Origin: Priestia megaterium
Lineage (GTDB): Bacteria > Bacillota > Bacilli > Bacillales > Bacillaceae_H
Direction: 5' to 3'
Length of the DNA stretch: 64,000 nucleotides
NCBI RefSeq assembly: GCF_023824195.1
Contig: NZ_CP085442.1
Coordinates: 2,580,001 to 2,644,000 of the forward strand
The stretch's first letter is position 1, and each line of letters begins with the position of its first letter. Below, one piece after another: positions 53,201-61,549 of the stretch. The notes under the pieces were generated by a model that was not told the DNA's origin, did no database searches, and was given only the letters and a program-made list of their open reading frames with translations. A program made the position numbers and the translations under genes.

Positions 53201-53914
53201 TTAGACAATAAGATGTACGCCGCTTGTTTGCTGCGTGATCATTTTATCAATCATGGTACCGATATGTGCGGCTGCCTCAATAGGAGGCGTCCCTCTTTTA
53301 TGAATATTAGAAATAACCATACGATCAGACTCTTTTTTCCCTTTATTAGGTTCATAGCACATGTAAGCACTCATTGATTCAGCACTTACCAGTCCAGGTC
53401 GCTCTCCAATCAATAGCACAAGTGCTTTTGGCTTTATGATCTCACCAATTTCATCCATACAGGCAACTCGTCCTCCTTTTACAAAAAATGAAGTACCGAT
53501 ACGAAGTCCATATGACTGCAGGGAGTCAATTAAAGCTGGATACACGTCGCTTATGTTTTCTTCGATTGCCTTGGCGCTCAGTCCATCTGAGACTACTACT
53601 TGTACATCAGGCTGCTGCACGCAGTTTTTAAAAATTTCTTTCTTAGCGTTATCTGCTAATAATCTTCCTTGATCCGGCCGTTTTAAATAATGTTCTTTTG
53701 ACTCCACGCGTGTATTCACAGAGAAAAGGTTAAACTCAGCTAAAATATCTTCTGAAACTGCTCCATATACAGAATCTACGGCTGCAGCATGATCCGTACG
53801 AAAAGATAAAACGTCTTTTGTTAGCGGCCTTGTTCCTGTACGGCCGACACCTATGCGGGCAGGGGTAAATTGTTTAAGTGTTTCAAGCGGATCGCGATTT
53901 GACTTTGGTATCAT
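53201..53914 (-). CDS. eutC: ethanolamine ammonia-lyase small subunit EutC
   Basis: About 237 aa. With EutB it splits ethanolamine into acetaldehyde and ammonia using adenosylcobalamin. Motifs: ARIGVGRTGTRPLTKDVLSFRTDHAAAVDSVY, KPKALVLLIGERPGLVSAESMSAYMCYEP (GERPGL). The frame begins at GTG 53923, but AAGGAAG lies 9 nt before the ATG at 53914. 14 nt after eutB. Confidence 0.95.
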   Translation of the reverse strand: MIPKSNRDPLETLKQFTPARIGVGRTGTRPLTKDVLSFRTDHAAAVDSVYGAVSEDILAEFNLFSVNTRVESKEHYLKRPDQGRLLADNAKKEIFKNCVQQPDVQVVVSDGLSAKAIEENISDVYPALIDSLQSYGLRIGTSFFVKGGRVACMDEIGEIIKPKALVLLIGERPGLVSAESMSAYMCYEPNKGKKESDRMVISNIHKRGTPPIEAAAHIGTMIDKMITQQTSGVHLIV

Positions 53915-53928
53915 AGTAAGCACCTTCC

Positions 53929-55299
53929 TTAAATCAAATTCATAAAAATAGTTGGGTCTCCGGCTCTTGATGTAAAGCGTCCGTTTTCCATAATACGCTG
54001 ATCTTCAAGCCACTTTTGAAATAACGGCGTTGGGGTACGGCCTAACACATTGCGTACCGTTGCGATGTCATGATAACTAAGAGACTGGTAGTTTAGCATG
54101 CAGTCATCAGCCATGGGCACTCCTATTACAAAGTTCACTCCAGCTGTTCCCAAAAGCATACTTAAATTATCCATGTCATTTTGATCAGCATCCATGTGGT
54201 TGGTGTAACATACGTCTACTCCCATAGGCAGGCCGTGCAATTTGCCCATAAAATGATCTTCTAACCCAGCTCGTAGAACTTGTTTGCTGTTATATAAGTA
54301 TTCAGGTCCAATAAATCCAACAACTGTGTTAACTAAGAAAGGCTTGTAGTGACGAGCTAAGCCGTAGCATCTAGCTTCGAGCGTTACTTGATCAATGGTA
54401 TAGTGAGCTTCGGCTGATAGTTCAGAACCTTGTCCTGTTTCAAAATACCAGCGGTTTGGACCTTTTGCCGTCCCTTTTTCATGAATTAGCGCTGTCGCTT
54501 CATCGAGCATAGACAGTGAAATGCCAAATGAGTCATTACCGGCTTCTGTGCCTGCTAAACTTTGAAAAATCAAGTCAGCAGATGCTCCTTTTTCGATTGC
54601 TCTCATCTGACTCGTCACATGTGATAACACACAGTTTTGAGTAGGGATTGACCATTCATTGATTATATTTTTTGTTTCATTTAAAAGCGCGTAGATATTA
54701 TCCGTGGTGTCAATAACAGGGTTAATTCCGATAACCGCATCCCCAATTCCATAGCTTAATGCTTCGTATAGAGATGCTCTCATTCCCTTTAAGTTATCTG
54801 AAGGATGATTAGGCTGGGCTCTAGAAGCCAATACTCCTTTTTGGCCGATAGTCGTTTGACAAGTAGTTTGCACTTCTATCTTGGCAGCTCCTTGAATTAA
54901 ATCTAAATTGGACATAATTTTAGTAGCCGCCGCAATCATTTCGCTGCTTAATCCTTTGCCAAGTGCAAGAAGGTCTTCTCCGCTATGCTGATCGGATAAA
55001 ATATATTCTCTTAAATCCCCTACTGTCCAATTTTTAATAATGTCGTAAACAGATGAATCAATCTGACTTTCGATTAATGCCGAGACATTGTCTTCATCTG
55101 CACTGAGCAGCGGGTAGTTTCGAATATCAGCAAGTGTGATATCAGCTAGAACCTGTTTGGCAGCCATTCGTTCTTTCATTGACTCAGCGCTAACTCCCGC
55201 TAGCTGATCTCCAGAACGTTCTTCGTTTGCTTTGGCCATGATTTCTTTTAAGCTATAAAATGAAAATGTTTCTCCTAACAATCGGCTAGTTTTAAACAT
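53929..55299 (-). CDS. eutB: ethanolamine ammonia-lyase large subunit EutB
   Basis: 456 aa, full length. TIM-barrel catalytic subunit: KANEERSGDQLAGVSAES near the N-terminus, SRAQPNHPSDNLKGMRAS, GDAVIGINPVIDT, GLEDHFMGKLHGLPMGVDVCYTNHMDADQNDMDNL. Requires adenosylcobalamin, which P. megaterium relatives make. RBS AAGGAGG 5 nt before the ATG. 26 nt after eutA. Confidence 0.96.
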   Translation of the reverse strand: MFKTSRLLGETFSFYSLKEIMAKANEERSGDQLAGVSAESMKERMAAKQVLADITLADIRNYPLLSADEDNVSALIESQIDSSVYDIIKNWTVGDLREYILSDQHSGEDLLALGKGLSSEMIAAATKIMSNLDLIQGAAKIEVQTTCQTTIGQKGVLASRAQPNHPSDNLKGMRASLYEALSYGIGDAVIGINPVIDTTDNIYALLNETKNIINEWSIPTQNCVLSHVTSQMRAIEKGASADLIFQSLAGTEAGNDSFGISLSMLDEATALIHEKGTAKGPNRWYFETGQGSELSAEAHYTIDQVTLEARCYGLARHYKPFLVNTVVGFIGPEYLYNSKQVLRAGLEDHFMGKLHGLPMGVDVCYTNHMDADQNDMDNLSMLLGTAGVNFVIGVPMADDCMLNYQSLSYHDIATVRNVLGRTPTPLFQKWLEDQRIMENGRFTSRAGDPTIFMNLI

Positions 55300-55325
55300 C
55301 GTTTCCTCCTTGTGTGTTTAATTGA

Positions 55326-56744
55326 TTATGATGAAAAAGCGAGCGTTTTAACGGAAACGGAGATCGCTTCTCCAGCTACTGGTAACCCTAGATCAATGTA
55401 ATCTCCGTGTGTAAAATCAATTTGATCTAAACAAATAATTTCTAACTCTTTCCTCTGTTTAGCTAATGCTTGTCCTAAAGCTTTTGCAATATCTTGTTCG
55501 CATAAAACAATGAGGCATTTAGCTCCTTTAAAACAAGCAATAAATTCAGCGCTTATTATTTTTGCTAATTCTTGAAGCATCTTATAGCTGCAGTAAGGAA
55601 AATGAGATAAAGCAATAGCAGCGGGGGGATCTTCTGCGCTGAAAATAGTTGAAGCCTGTATACATGCCGCTCGAGCTCTTTTTTGAAACAGCTGTGTATT
55701 CCATTCCTCCTCTTGCTGTACGGCTATCTCTATAATCGGAATATTTTTTAGCGGCAGCCGTTTAGATCCGATGTATACGGTTGATCCGCTAACTTCTGTA
55801 TTTTGCATGCCAGCCCCAATGACAGTAGCGCGCGTTGTTTCAGCGGCTTGATATACGTGTATGGATTGAAAGTGATATGCTAGCAAGGGACCGATGTCTC
55901 CGTGTATAGATACTTCTTTCACTGTTGTTGGCTTTTGCTTCTCCATCATTGCTCCTACTCCTCCTGAAACCATGATCGTTTCGGGGTGTATAGAAGATCT
56001 TGTATGAGGAGAAACGAGCAGCGAGGTATTTTGATTCCGCGCTTTTACATAATTTACGGTTTCTTCAGCTAGTAATTGACAGATAGACGAGAGCTTTTCA
56101 AATGTTGCTTTATCACCTTCTTGAAGCATCAAAGAATTATTTTTTAAAAATTCAGTTAAATGAGACGAAACGTAGGTAACAAGACCGTCTTCGTTTAGTC
56201 GAATTAATCTCCCGCCTACATGCAGTGTAAACGTTTCTATCACTTTTCCATTTTGACATAAAGCGATGTTAGCAGTGCCTCCTCCTACATCAATATTGGC
56301 AATTATTGCATTTGTTTCAGCAGAACGTTCGATTGCTCCTGATCCTTTTGCTGCTAATATTCCTTCCAAGTCAGCGCCGGCTGTTGCAACAACAAAATCC
56401 CCAGCATGTTCGGCTAGATAGTGAACGATACTTTCTGCATTTTGCTTTCTAGCAGTTTCTCCTGTAATGATCACAGCACCTGCCTCCACTTGATCTAAGG
56501 AGATTCCTGCATTCTTATACTCTTGTTCTAGTAGTACCGTTAATCTTTGAACATCGATTTCAACATCGTTTAGCATAGGGGTGGTATAGATAGAACTTGC
56601 ATACGTCACGCGACGATCAATAATTTGACAGCCTGGCAGCGTAAACTGATTTTGTTGATTTGTTATTAACAGCTTGCTTACAATCAGTTTTGTCGTGCTT
56701 GTTCCAATATCTAAACCTATGCTCGTGATCCATTTCTGTAGCAT
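55326..56744 (-). CDS. eutA: ethanolamine ammonia-lyase reactivating factor EutA
   Basis: 472 aa of the EutA/actin-like ATPase family: SIGLDIGTSTTKLIVSK (phosphate loop 1), IITGETARKQNAE, ANIDVGGGTANIAL (phosphate loop 2), HVGGRLIRL, MVSGGVGAMM. It swaps damaged cobalamin out of EutBC. First gene of the operon; AAGGGA 8 nt before the ATG. No eutVW regulators, microcompartment shell genes or cobalamin riboswitch lie beside it. Confidence 0.93.
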   Translation of the reverse strand: MLQKWITSIGLDIGTSTTKLIVSKLLITNQQNQFTLPGCQIIDRRVTYASSIYTTPMLNDVEIDVQRLTVLLEQEYKNAGISLDQVEAGAVIITGETARKQNAESIVHYLAEHAGDFVVATAGADLEGILAAKGSGAIERSAETNAIIANIDVGGGTANIALCQNGKVIETFTLHVGGRLIRLNEDGLVTYVSSHLTEFLKNNSLMLQEGDKATFEKLSSICQLLAEETVNYVKARNQNTSLLVSPHTRSSIHPETIMVSGGVGAMMEKQKPTTVKEVSIHGDIGPLLAYHFQSIHVYQAAETTRATVIGAGMQNTEVSGSTVYIGSKRLPLKNIPIIEIAVQQEEEWNTQLFQKRARAACIQASTIFSAEDPPAAIALSHFPYCSYKMLQELAKIISAEFIACFKGAKCLIVLCEQDIAKALGQALAKQRKELEIICLDQIDFTHGDYIDLGLPVAGEAISVSVKTLAFSS

Positions 56745-56863
56745 GCTATCAATCCCTTATCTCGTTTGAATATGGTGATTATCATAAAATAGTTTTTTGA
56801 ATATTTCACTAACTGTGTTATCAAACCTGACACACTTTTGTGTAAACAAAGGCGACAAATGAC

Positions 56864-56899
56864 AAAAAAGACTAAATCTTGGTAGATTTAGTCTTTTTT
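56864..56899 (-). terminator. terminator after thiT
   Basis: AAAAAAGACTAAATC / GATTTAGTCTTTTTT with a 6-nt loop, next to the thiT stop. Confidence 0.9.
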
Positions 56900-56900
56900 A

Positions 56901-57476
56901 TTATGAGTGTGATTTAGTTACAATCATTCTTGATGCGGATGGAATTAACAGTGAAAGAATGATTAAGCAGGCTATTAGTGACCCTACCATTGAAATACCG
57001 TTCATTGAAAAAGAATACCATAGAGCGGACATGCCCTTTGGCGCATATGATCCCCAGAAAATAATACCCGCAATAAAGTGCCAGAAATACCGTGCGAAGC
57101 TGCCGATAATAAGGGATAAAACAATCAAAACAAAAGCTTTTGATCTGTTATTGTTAGCTAAATTTGTTTTAATAGATTGCGAAAAAATACCTCCAAAACC
57201 TATAAAAGCAAAAGCCACAATATATTCAATAAATGTTTGTAGCGCTGTTAAAATATAAGCGGTTCCTGTTGCCAACTGCAAAAGCCCCCATAATAGACCA
57301 GATAGAGCCCCGCCTTTTACTCCCCAGCGAAAGCACATAATAAAAATGGGCACCATGGAGAACGAAATGCTCACAGCCGTTGCAATCTTAATGGAAGGCA
57401 AAAGATCAAGTAGAAGTGCCAATGCTGCAAAAATAGCTATTTCAATTTTAGCCTGTAAAGGTAATGCTTTATTCAC
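56901..57476 (-). CDS. thiT: thiamine ECF transporter S component ThiT
   Basis: 191 aa, the usual ThiT length, with six hydrophobic segments. Motifs: LDLLPSIKIATAVSISFSMVPIFIMCFRWGVKGG, GLLWGLLQLATG and SFARYFWHFIAGIIFWGSYAP, the thiamine-site helices. The frame extends to 57554, which would lie inside the riboswitch; the GTG at 57476 has AGGAG 8 nt upstream. Regulated by the TPP riboswitch directly before it. Confidence 0.93.
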   Translation of the reverse strand: MNKALPLQAKIEIAIFAALALLLDLLPSIKIATAVSISFSMVPIFIMCFRWGVKGGALSGLLWGLLQLATGTAYILTALQTFIEYIVAFAFIGFGGIFSQSIKTNLANNNRSKAFVLIVLSLIIGSFARYFWHFIAGIIFWGSYAPKGMSALWYSFSMNGISMVGSLIACLIILSLLIPSASRMIVTKSHS

Positions 57477-57480
57477 GTTT

Positions 57481-57531
57481 CTCACTCCTGTTTTTGAATC
57501 ATTCATATCAAACGGTTTACACAGGAGTAAG
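57481..57531 (-). promoter_or_regulatory. SD-sequestering hairpin of the thiT riboswitch
   Basis: CTTACTCCTGT (57531-57521) pairs with ACAGGAGTGAG (57491-57481), 11 bp with one U-G wobble. The second arm contains the thiT ribosome binding site AGGAG. No U-tract follows, so control is expected at translation initiation. Confidence 0.75.
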
Positions 57532-57548
57532 CAAATATATGCTACTAT

Positions 57549-57640
57549 TCCCACATTCCTACGCTAGCGTTAACTAACAGGTTCGAAGGGTCTGAACAAT
57601 TTGTTCACTCTCAGCACGGCGGCTCCCCCTGTGGTACGTT
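57549..57640 (-). promoter_or_regulatory. TPP riboswitch (thi box)
   Basis: The minus strand holds the thi-box order: CCACAGGGGGAGCC, GCTGAGAGTG, GACCCTTCGAACCTG, GTTAACGCTAGCGTAGGAA, closed by CCACA/TGTGG as P1. The conserved CUGAGA and ACCUG/GCGUAGG-type segments that contact thiamine pyrophosphate are present. It precedes thiT, a standard target. Confidence 0.95.
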
Positions 57641-57671
57641 CGGATATTTATGTAGTATTATGACATCATTC

Positions 57672-57677
57672 ATTATA
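57672..57677 (-). promoter_or_regulatory. thiT promoter, extended -10
   Basis: Minus strand TGG-TATAAT gives an extended -10; the -35 is weak. The start near 57665 puts about 25 nt before the aptamer. Confidence 0.5.
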
Positions 57678-57744
57678 CCATATGTAACAAAATAGATTCG
57701 AGAGATTTCAAAGATGTTTCTATTTTCTGAATCTATTTTTTATA

Positions 57745-57773
57745 ATGACAATCGTTTTAGTATTTGATATACT
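57745..57773 (+). promoter_or_regulatory. lysP promoter
   Basis: ATGACA (57745-57750), 17 bp, TATACT (57768-57773), giving a start near 57780 just ahead of the lysine riboswitch. Confidence 0.6.
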
Positions 57774-57794
57774 TCTTTTATGTCAAATGAATAT

Positions 57795-57821
57795 AAAAAA
57801 CCCTCATCCTAATCGATGAGG
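57795..57821 (-). terminator. minus-strand terminator within lysine P1 region
   Basis: Minus strand CCTCATC-GATTAG-GATGAGG followed by GTTTTTT is a compact terminator. Its first arm is the complement of the 5' P1 strand of the lysine aptamer. It would stop antisense transcription of the lysP leader before thiT. Confidence 0.55.
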
Positions 57822-58056
57822 TAGAGGTCGCAGTTTTTAATAGTAAAGTAACGGAAATGCAGAGAACATTGAGGATGTTGCTTGAAAGGAAAAATTGCCG
57901 AAGTTTAGATCACTTCTCGGTTGATTTAAGCTGGGGCTGTCTCCGAACAGGAACAGAACTGTCACATCATGCAAGTGATGTGAAGAGCTATCTTCACGGA
58001 AGGTTGACGCGGTTTTCAGATTTAAAAGCGCGCACATATACTGCGGGCTTTTTTTA
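57811..58056 (+). promoter_or_regulatory. lysine riboswitch (L box) with terminator
   Basis: Lysine aptamer elements appear in order: GATGAGGTAGAGG, TTTTTAATAGTA, TGCTTGAAAGG, TTGCCGAAG, CTGGGGCTGTC, ACAGAACTGTCACAT, GAAGAGCTATC. A terminator AAAAGCGCGCA / TGCGGGCTTTT with T7 (58024-58055) follows before the ribosome site of lysP. High lysine should end transcription there. Confidence 0.95.
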
Positions 58057-58100
58057 TGTTATCCCGTCTCTTTCCGTACATTCGAAAGGAGTATTTATCT

Positions 58101-59540
58101 ATGCAAGAGCAGCAAGAATTAAAACGTGGGTTGAAATCTCGCCACTTAACGATGATTTCATTAGGAGGAGCCATTGGAACAGGCTTATTCCTAGCAAGTG
58201 GTGGAGCAATTCACACAGCAGGACCTGGGGGAGCGCTTTTAGCTTACGCTATCATTGGCGTCATGGTTTACTTTTTGATGACCAGCCTGGCGGAGCTCGC
58301 AGCTTATATGCCTGAAGCTGGTTCGTTTAGTACGTATGCGTCTCGGTTTGTAGATCCATCCTTTGGTTTCGCTCTCGGTTGGAACTATTGGTATAACTGG
58401 GCTATTACGATTGCAGCTGAATTATCCGCTGGAGCCCTTATTATGAAATTTTGGTTCCCAAACTCTTCTTCTATTTTATGGAGTGCCCTGTTTTTATTAA
58501 TTATGTTTGGGCTTAACTACCTTTCTGTAAAAGGATTTGGTGAATCTGAATTTTGGTTTTCGTTAATTAAAGTAGTAACGGTTATCATCTTTTTAGTTAT
58601 TGGTATTATGATGATTTTTGGTATCTTTAACAATGAAGCACCAGGTTTTAAAAACTTCACGCTTGGTGATGGACCCATTCACGGTGGATTCTTTACTGTC
58701 CTAGGTATTTTTATGGCTGCTGGTTTTTCATTCCAAGGAACAGAGTTGCTTGGAGTCGCAGCTGGAGAAAGTGAAGATCCGGAAAAAACGGTTCCTCGCG
58801 CAGTTAAACAAGTCTTCTGGCGCATCTTGTTATTTTATATTTTAGCTATTTTTGTTATAGGGATGCTTATTCCATACACAGCGGATTCATTAGCAAGTGA
58901 TGATGTGCGGGTAAGTCCGTTTACTCTAATATTCGAACGAGCAGGTCTGGCGTTTGCAGCATCGGCTATCAATGCCGTTATTTTAACAGCCGTTTTATCT
59001 GCTGGTAACTCAGGTATGTATGCTTCTACGCGTATGCTGTGGAACTTAGCGAAAGATGGAAAAGCACCAAGGTTCTTAGCAAAAGTGAATAAACGAGGCG
59101 TTCCGGTTAATGCTTTAATCGCAACGGCACTTGTTGGTACACTTGCATTTGGTGCTTCATTTTTTGGAGACGGTGCGGTATACACATGGTTACTTAACGC
59201 TTCGGGTATGTCTGGTTTTATTGCTTGGTTAGGAATTGCAATCAGCCACTATCGTTTTAGAAGAGCATTTGTTGCCCAAGGTCATGATTTGAGTGAACTT
59301 CCATACCATGCAAAACTTTTCCCGTTTGGTCCTATCTTTGCCTTTATTTTATGTGCTGTTGTTATTTTAGGTCAAAACTATTCGGCGTTTATGGGTGATT
59401 CGATTGACTGGTACGGTGTACTTGTTTCTTATATCGGACTTCCTTTATTCTTAATTGTTTGGTTAGGATACAAATGGACAAAAAAGTCAAAACTTATTCC
59501 GTTAAAAGAATGCCAAGTAACAGTGAAAAAATACGAATAA
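58101..59540 (+). CDS. lysP: lysine-specific permease LysP
   Basis: 479 aa APC-family amino-acid permease, 12 helices: ISLGGAIGTGLFLASGGAI, PGGALLAYAIIGVMVYFLMTSLAELAAYMPEAGSF, FQGTELLGVAAGESEDPEKTVPRA. The lysine riboswitch upstream fixes the substrate as lysine. The frame extends to 58056 but overlaps the terminator; AAAGGAG lies 9 nt before the ATG at 58101. Single gene with a strong terminator. Confidence 0.95.
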   Translation: MQEQQELKRGLKSRHLTMISLGGAIGTGLFLASGGAIHTAGPGGALLAYAIIGVMVYFLMTSLAELAAYMPEAGSFSTYASRFVDPSFGFALGWNYWYNWAITIAAELSAGALIMKFWFPNSSSILWSALFLLIMFGLNYLSVKGFGESEFWFSLIKVVTVIIFLVIGIMMIFGIFNNEAPGFKNFTLGDGPIHGGFFTVLGIFMAAGFSFQGTELLGVAAGESEDPEKTVPRAVKQVFWRILLFYILAIFVIGMLIPYTADSLASDDVRVSPFTLIFERAGLAFAASAINAVILTAVLSAGNSGMYASTRMLWNLAKDGKAPRFLAKVNKRGVPVNALIATALVGTLAFGASFFGDGAVYTWLLNASGMSGFIAWLGIAISHYRFRRAFVAQGHDLSELPYHAKLFPFGPIFAFILCAVVILGQNYSAFMGDSIDWYGVLVSYIGLPLFLIVWLGYKWTKKSKLIPLKECQVTVKKYE

Positions 59541-59578
59541 AAAAAGCTCTCTATTCTTTTGAATAGAGAGCTTTTTTT
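59539..59578. terminator. bidirectional terminator
   Basis: An 18-bp perfect stem AAAAAAAGCTCTCTATTC with loop TTTT, ending in T8, between lysP and the convergent unknown gene. Confidence 0.92.
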
Positions 59579-59946
59579 TATGTGATCTGATCAGCAAAAT
59601 GAAGAGATATATAGGCGGGCTGGTTTTTCATAACAAGCATATAACCTTTGAGGGGACGATTACAGTAATCAGCAGCTTCTATATAATAAATATGCTGAAT
59701 TAACCTGCTTAAATGGGTTACAAAAGATGGAAGTTGATGAGTAGGAATGCTTTGGATGTAGTCTATGATTTCTTGTTTAGTTTGAAGGCCCGAATGGGTA
59801 CATTCTAACAGATGAAAAAGCAGATCTGCTGCTATAGTAGATAGTTCAGAATTGTGTTTGATTCTATTCAGCTGGATATGCAGTTCTTTTTTGGACCATC
59901 TTTTTGGAATAGCTCTTAGATGATGATATTGAAAATGTGTATTCAT
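59578..59946 (-). CDS. protein of unknown function
   Basis: 122 aa, helical and His-rich: YHHLRAIPKRWSKKELHIQLNRIKHN, LLFHLLECTHSGLQTKQEIIDYIQSIP, FVTHLSRLIQHIYYIEAAD. No recognised domain. The frame extends to 60093, but AAAGGTG lies 9 nt before the ATG at 59946 and the extension overlaps the neighbouring gene. Expression alone is likely. Confidence 0.65.
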   Translation of the reverse strand: MNTHFQYHHLRAIPKRWSKKELHIQLNRIKHNSELSTIAADLLFHLLECTHSGLQTKQEIIDYIQSIPTHQLPSFVTHLSRLIQHIYYIEAADYCNRPLKGYMLVMKNQPAYISLHFADQIT

Positions 59947-60049
59947 GATAGCTAACACCTTTCGTATTAAAATAATAAAACGACTTATTATTTTAATAAC
60001 CTTTACACATGAAACTAAAACGTTACAATGTGTAAAGGTGTCATACATC

Positions 60050-60541
60050 TTATAAAATAAGCTGATAAAAAAGCACATCTTGCCATTGATCAAATTTCCA
60101 GCCTACTTCTTTAAATTCTCCGCAAAATGTAAAATTAAATTGCTCATGCATTTTGATACTGATATCATTCCCTTTTGTAATCCCTGAAATGACAACGTGA
60201 TGGTTGAGTTCTTTAGCTAATTCCAAAATCCGCTTCATAAGCAGTTTTCCAATGCCATGCCCCTGTTGATTTTTATCAATATAAATCGATAGCTCTACCG
60301 TTTGAATGTACGCTTCTTTATCTCGATAAGAAGAAAGCGAAGCATAGCCCGCTACTAACCCATCTTTTTCCGCGACAATAAGCGGAAAAAGTTCATTGCT
60401 AATATGATTATTAAACCAGCTCCTTCTTTGTTCTACTGTTACAGGCGTTAAGTCAAAAGTAGCAGCACTCGTTTGAACAGACTGGTTATAAATTTCAACA
60501 AGCATAGGTAAATCTTCTTCTTTAGCATAACGAATGATCAT
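60050..60541 (-). CDS. GNAT acetyltransferase, phosphinothricin-acetyltransferase-like
   Basis: 163 aa: MIIRYAKEEDLPMLVEIYNQSVQTSAATFDLTPVT is typical of the PAT/YwnH group, and the loop QQGHGIGKLLMKRILE binds acetyl-CoA. C-terminal GEFKEVGWKFDQWQDVLFYQL matches the group's HxxGxKxxxWxDVxxxQ box, with GEFKEVG for HFREVG. Probable substrate an amino acid or methionine-sulfone-like toxin. ATG at 60541 with AAGGAG 9 nt upstream. Confidence 0.88.
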   Translation of the reverse strand: MIIRYAKEEDLPMLVEIYNQSVQTSAATFDLTPVTVEQRRSWFNNHISNELFPLIVAEKDGLVAGYASLSSYRDKEAYIQTVELSIYIDKNQQGHGIGKLLMKRILELAKELNHHVVISGITKGNDISIKMHEQFNFTFCGEFKEVGWKFDQWQDVLFYQLIL

Positions 60542-60607
60542 ATGTACAAACTCCTTATAGTATAGAATTATCTTTATTTTACTTCTTTTAAGAAACATAA
60601 TCTACAT

Positions 60608-60641
60608 AAAAAACTGATGTGCGTATGCACATCAGTTATGA
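60608..60641 (-). terminator. terminator at the isochorismatase gene end
   Basis: AACTGATGTGC / GCACATCAGTT with loop GTAT, then T-rich on the minus strand; it overlaps the gene's stop codon. Confidence 0.7.
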
Positions 60642-61219
60642 TTTTGAGCATATTGAAAGGTTTGAAGAACTTGAAGTGTCTCTTTTGTAGAAACGACTGT
60701 TGCAAACTCCTCATGCAAAGAAGACAATGCGAATGTATGTACATCTTCTGCAGGAAGCCTTGTTTTTCCATCGTAGGACATACAATCAAAGCAAGCTGTT
60801 GCATCGTTTACAACGTACGTCCTGTACCCTAGATTTCCAGCCATGCGGGCAGTTGTAGAGACGCAGTGATTAGTAGTTAGTCCTATTAAGATAAGCGTAT
60901 CATAGCCATTTGCTTTTAAATAACTGTCTAGCTCTGTTCCAATGAAGCAGCTGTTCACGTGTTTGCGAATTAAGTATTCGTCTTCTTGTGGACCAAATCC
61001 TTCTTTGAACTGAAACCCCTTCGAACTTGGGTGTAAAGGAGAATCTGGATTTTCCGATGCATGCTGTACGTGAATGACAGGATAATCTTGGCGCCTCCAT
61101 GCTTGCAGTAGCGTCAGCATATGTTTTTCTGCATCTAGATTGTTTCTTTCCCCCCACTCGGGTGAATAAAATCCTTCTTGTACATCGATAAGCAGCAGCA
61201 CTGGCCGGGAACGTAGCAT
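60632..61219 (-). CDS. isochorismatase-family cysteine hydrolase
   Basis: About 195 aa. Triad: Asp in LLLIDVQEGFY, Lys in YLIRKHVNSCF, Cys in LIGLTTNHCVSTTARMAGNLGY, with the usual cis-peptide region before it. The family includes nicotinamidases and N-carbamoyl hydrolases; the substrate here is unknown. It lies 12 nt after the cupin gene, with which it is likely cotranscribed. Start at ATG 61219 or 61228. Confidence 0.87.
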   Translation of the reverse strand: MLRSRPVLLLIDVQEGFYSPEWGERNNLDAEKHMLTLLQAWRRQDYPVIHVQHASENPDSPLHPSSKGFQFKEGFGPQEDEYLIRKHVNSCFIGTELDSYLKANGYDTLILIGLTTNHCVSTTARMAGNLGYRTYVVNDATACFDCMSYDGKTRLPAEDVHTFALSSLHEEFATVVSTKETLQVLQTFQYAQNHN

Positions 61220-61240
61220 AAGCATCATCTTCTTTCGTCT

Positions 61241-61549
61241 TTATTTTAAAATGGAAATAACGTATGTGCAGCCATCAGGACCGGCTTTTGAAGAATGAAC
61301 CGTTTGTTTCGGTAAATGTATCCGATCTCCTGCCTGACATAGAACCGTATCACGTTCAACTGTAAAGTAAATAGATCCTTCAAGTATATGAAGAATTTCA
61401 TCAGTTGGATGCGTATGAGATGGGTGCGTTTGAAAAGCAATATCGTGCTGTACTTCAACGTATCCAGTATACGCCGGAAGCAGTTCTTTAATTACTTCTT
61501 CAAACTTTCCGCCAACTCCTTTTTTAATAGAGGCTTTTTTTACGTCCAT
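61241..61549 (-). CDS. single-domain cupin protein
   Basis: 102 aa. Cupin motif 1 FQTHPSHTHPTDEILHILEGSIYF (His-His-Glu metal ligands) and motif 2 GDRIHLPKQTVHSSKAG (His). A small beta-barrel that may bind a metal and act as isomerase, dioxygenase or sensor. It overlaps the 3' end of the YqcI/YcgG gene by 26 nt and is followed by the isochorismatase gene, forming a three-gene unit. ATG at 61549 has AAGGAG 8 nt upstream. Confidence 0.87.
   Translation of the reverse strand: MDVKKASIKKGVGGKFEEVIKELLPAYTGYVEVQHDIAFQTHPSHTHPTDEILHILEGSIYFTVERDTVLCQAGDRIHLPKQTVHSSKAGPDGCTYVISILK

Noticed and set aside
56745..56863. Possible cobalamin riboswitch before eutA
   Set aside because: The gap is only about 120 nt and lacks the conserved B12-box (GCCACTG-type) sequence.
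57506..57526. cre-like sequence in the thiT leader
   Set aside because: TGTAAACCGTTTGA has the CG shifted by one base relative to the cre consensus; the riboswitch explains the region.
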